This document shows positions 13,586 through 13,724 of a stretch of DNA of 13,724 nucleotides, one piece after another. The stretch covers positions 1 through 13,724 of the forward strand of contig DATKRK010000104.1 of assembly GCA_035532215.1 (NCBI GenBank). The letters run 5' to 3'. Source of the stretch: JAICIG01 sp035532215. GTDB taxonomy: Bacteria > Planctomycetota > Planctomycetia > Pirellulales > JAICIG01. The notes under the pieces were generated by a model. The model saw only the letters and a program-made list of their open reading frames with translations. It ran no database searches and was not told where the DNA came from. Position 1 is the stretch's first letter, and every line of letters starts with the position of its first letter. The position numbers and the translations under genes were made by a program.

Positions 13586-13724
13586 ATGAGCATTGAACTG
13601 GAACAACCGGCCCCGGCCGCCGATTTCGGCGATTACGCTCGATATCGCGTTCTGAGTTCACTGGCCGTGGTTAGCGGGGTGGTCGGCTTGCTTTCGGTTT
13701 CGGCCCTGCTGGATTGGATGCTCT
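13586..13724 (+). CDS. Membrane protein, DUF4190-like, cut by window edge
   Basis: Only the first 46 codons are present. After a Pro/Ala-rich start (MSIELEQPAPAAD) comes YARYRVLSSLAVVSGVVGLLSVSALLDWML, in which a hydrophobic helix begins at about residue 24. The RYRVLS-x-LAVVS-x-V-GLLS pattern resembles the opening of planctomycete DUF4190-like membrane proteins, whose role is unknown. GGGAG lies about 10 bases before the ATG. It follows the CPFC gene by 99 bases in the same direction, with a hairpin repeat between, so it probably belongs to the same transcription unit. Confidence 0.65.
   Translation, partial: MSIELEQPAPAADFGDYARYRVLSSLAVVSGVVGLLSVSALLDWML

Overview
The window looks like a piece of a Planctomycetes chromosome, most likely Pirellulales-like. 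This is inferred from the GC-rich coding style, the 24-residue leucine-rich repeats, a secreted protein starting its mature part with CPFC, a C-terminal partial gene of the DUF4190-like type, and a dense set of short palindromic repeats in almost every gap between genes. No rRNA, tRNA, CRISPR array, transposase or phage gene was seen.

Layout. 1-362 has no gene but holds two blocks of 11-bp ATCCGTG units. 363-1490 (-) encodes a BioF2/FemAB-like GNAT acetyltransferase. 1491-2046 is a gap with three copies of a GTCAGGCT/AGCCTGAC palindrome. 2047-3216 (+) is a xylose-isomerase-like TIM-barrel sugar phosphate isomerase/epimerase with a GTG start, followed by a hairpin. 3379-3506 is a 128-bp MITE-like element with 6-bp target duplications. 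3601-4029 (+) is a small DUF2283-like protein. 3916-5595 (-) is a multi-pass membrane protein with nine 24-residue LRRs, whose tail runs over the previous gene. Then on the minus strand come hemW (5877-7028), an RNase Z-like metallo-beta-lactamase-fold hydrolase (7111-7950) and scpA (8056-8895).

From 9330 rightward on the plus strand lies an envelope cluster: a LolD/MacB-type ABC ATPase (9330-10001), overlapped by four bases by its FtsX/MacB-type permease (9998-11587), then a secreted CPFC protein with a C-terminal membrane anchor (11843-13486), and the start of a membrane protein cut by the window edge (13586 onward). The permease carries a 94-residue His/Asp/Glu-rich stretch with 27 histidines in its extracytoplasmic domain. 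This suggests metal binding or metal sensing, so this cluster is the best candidate for a less described system.

Two repeat observations stand out. The two MITE-like copies (3379-3506 and 11632-11758, opposite orientation, about 94 percent identical by eye) each sit between 6-bp direct repeats, GTTAAG and GCTAGC. A second hairpin repeat family occurs at 5681-5858, and a copy lies in frame inside the permease gene at 10694-10720, with paired base changes that keep the stem. No search or folding program was run; all family assignments rest on motifs read by eye.
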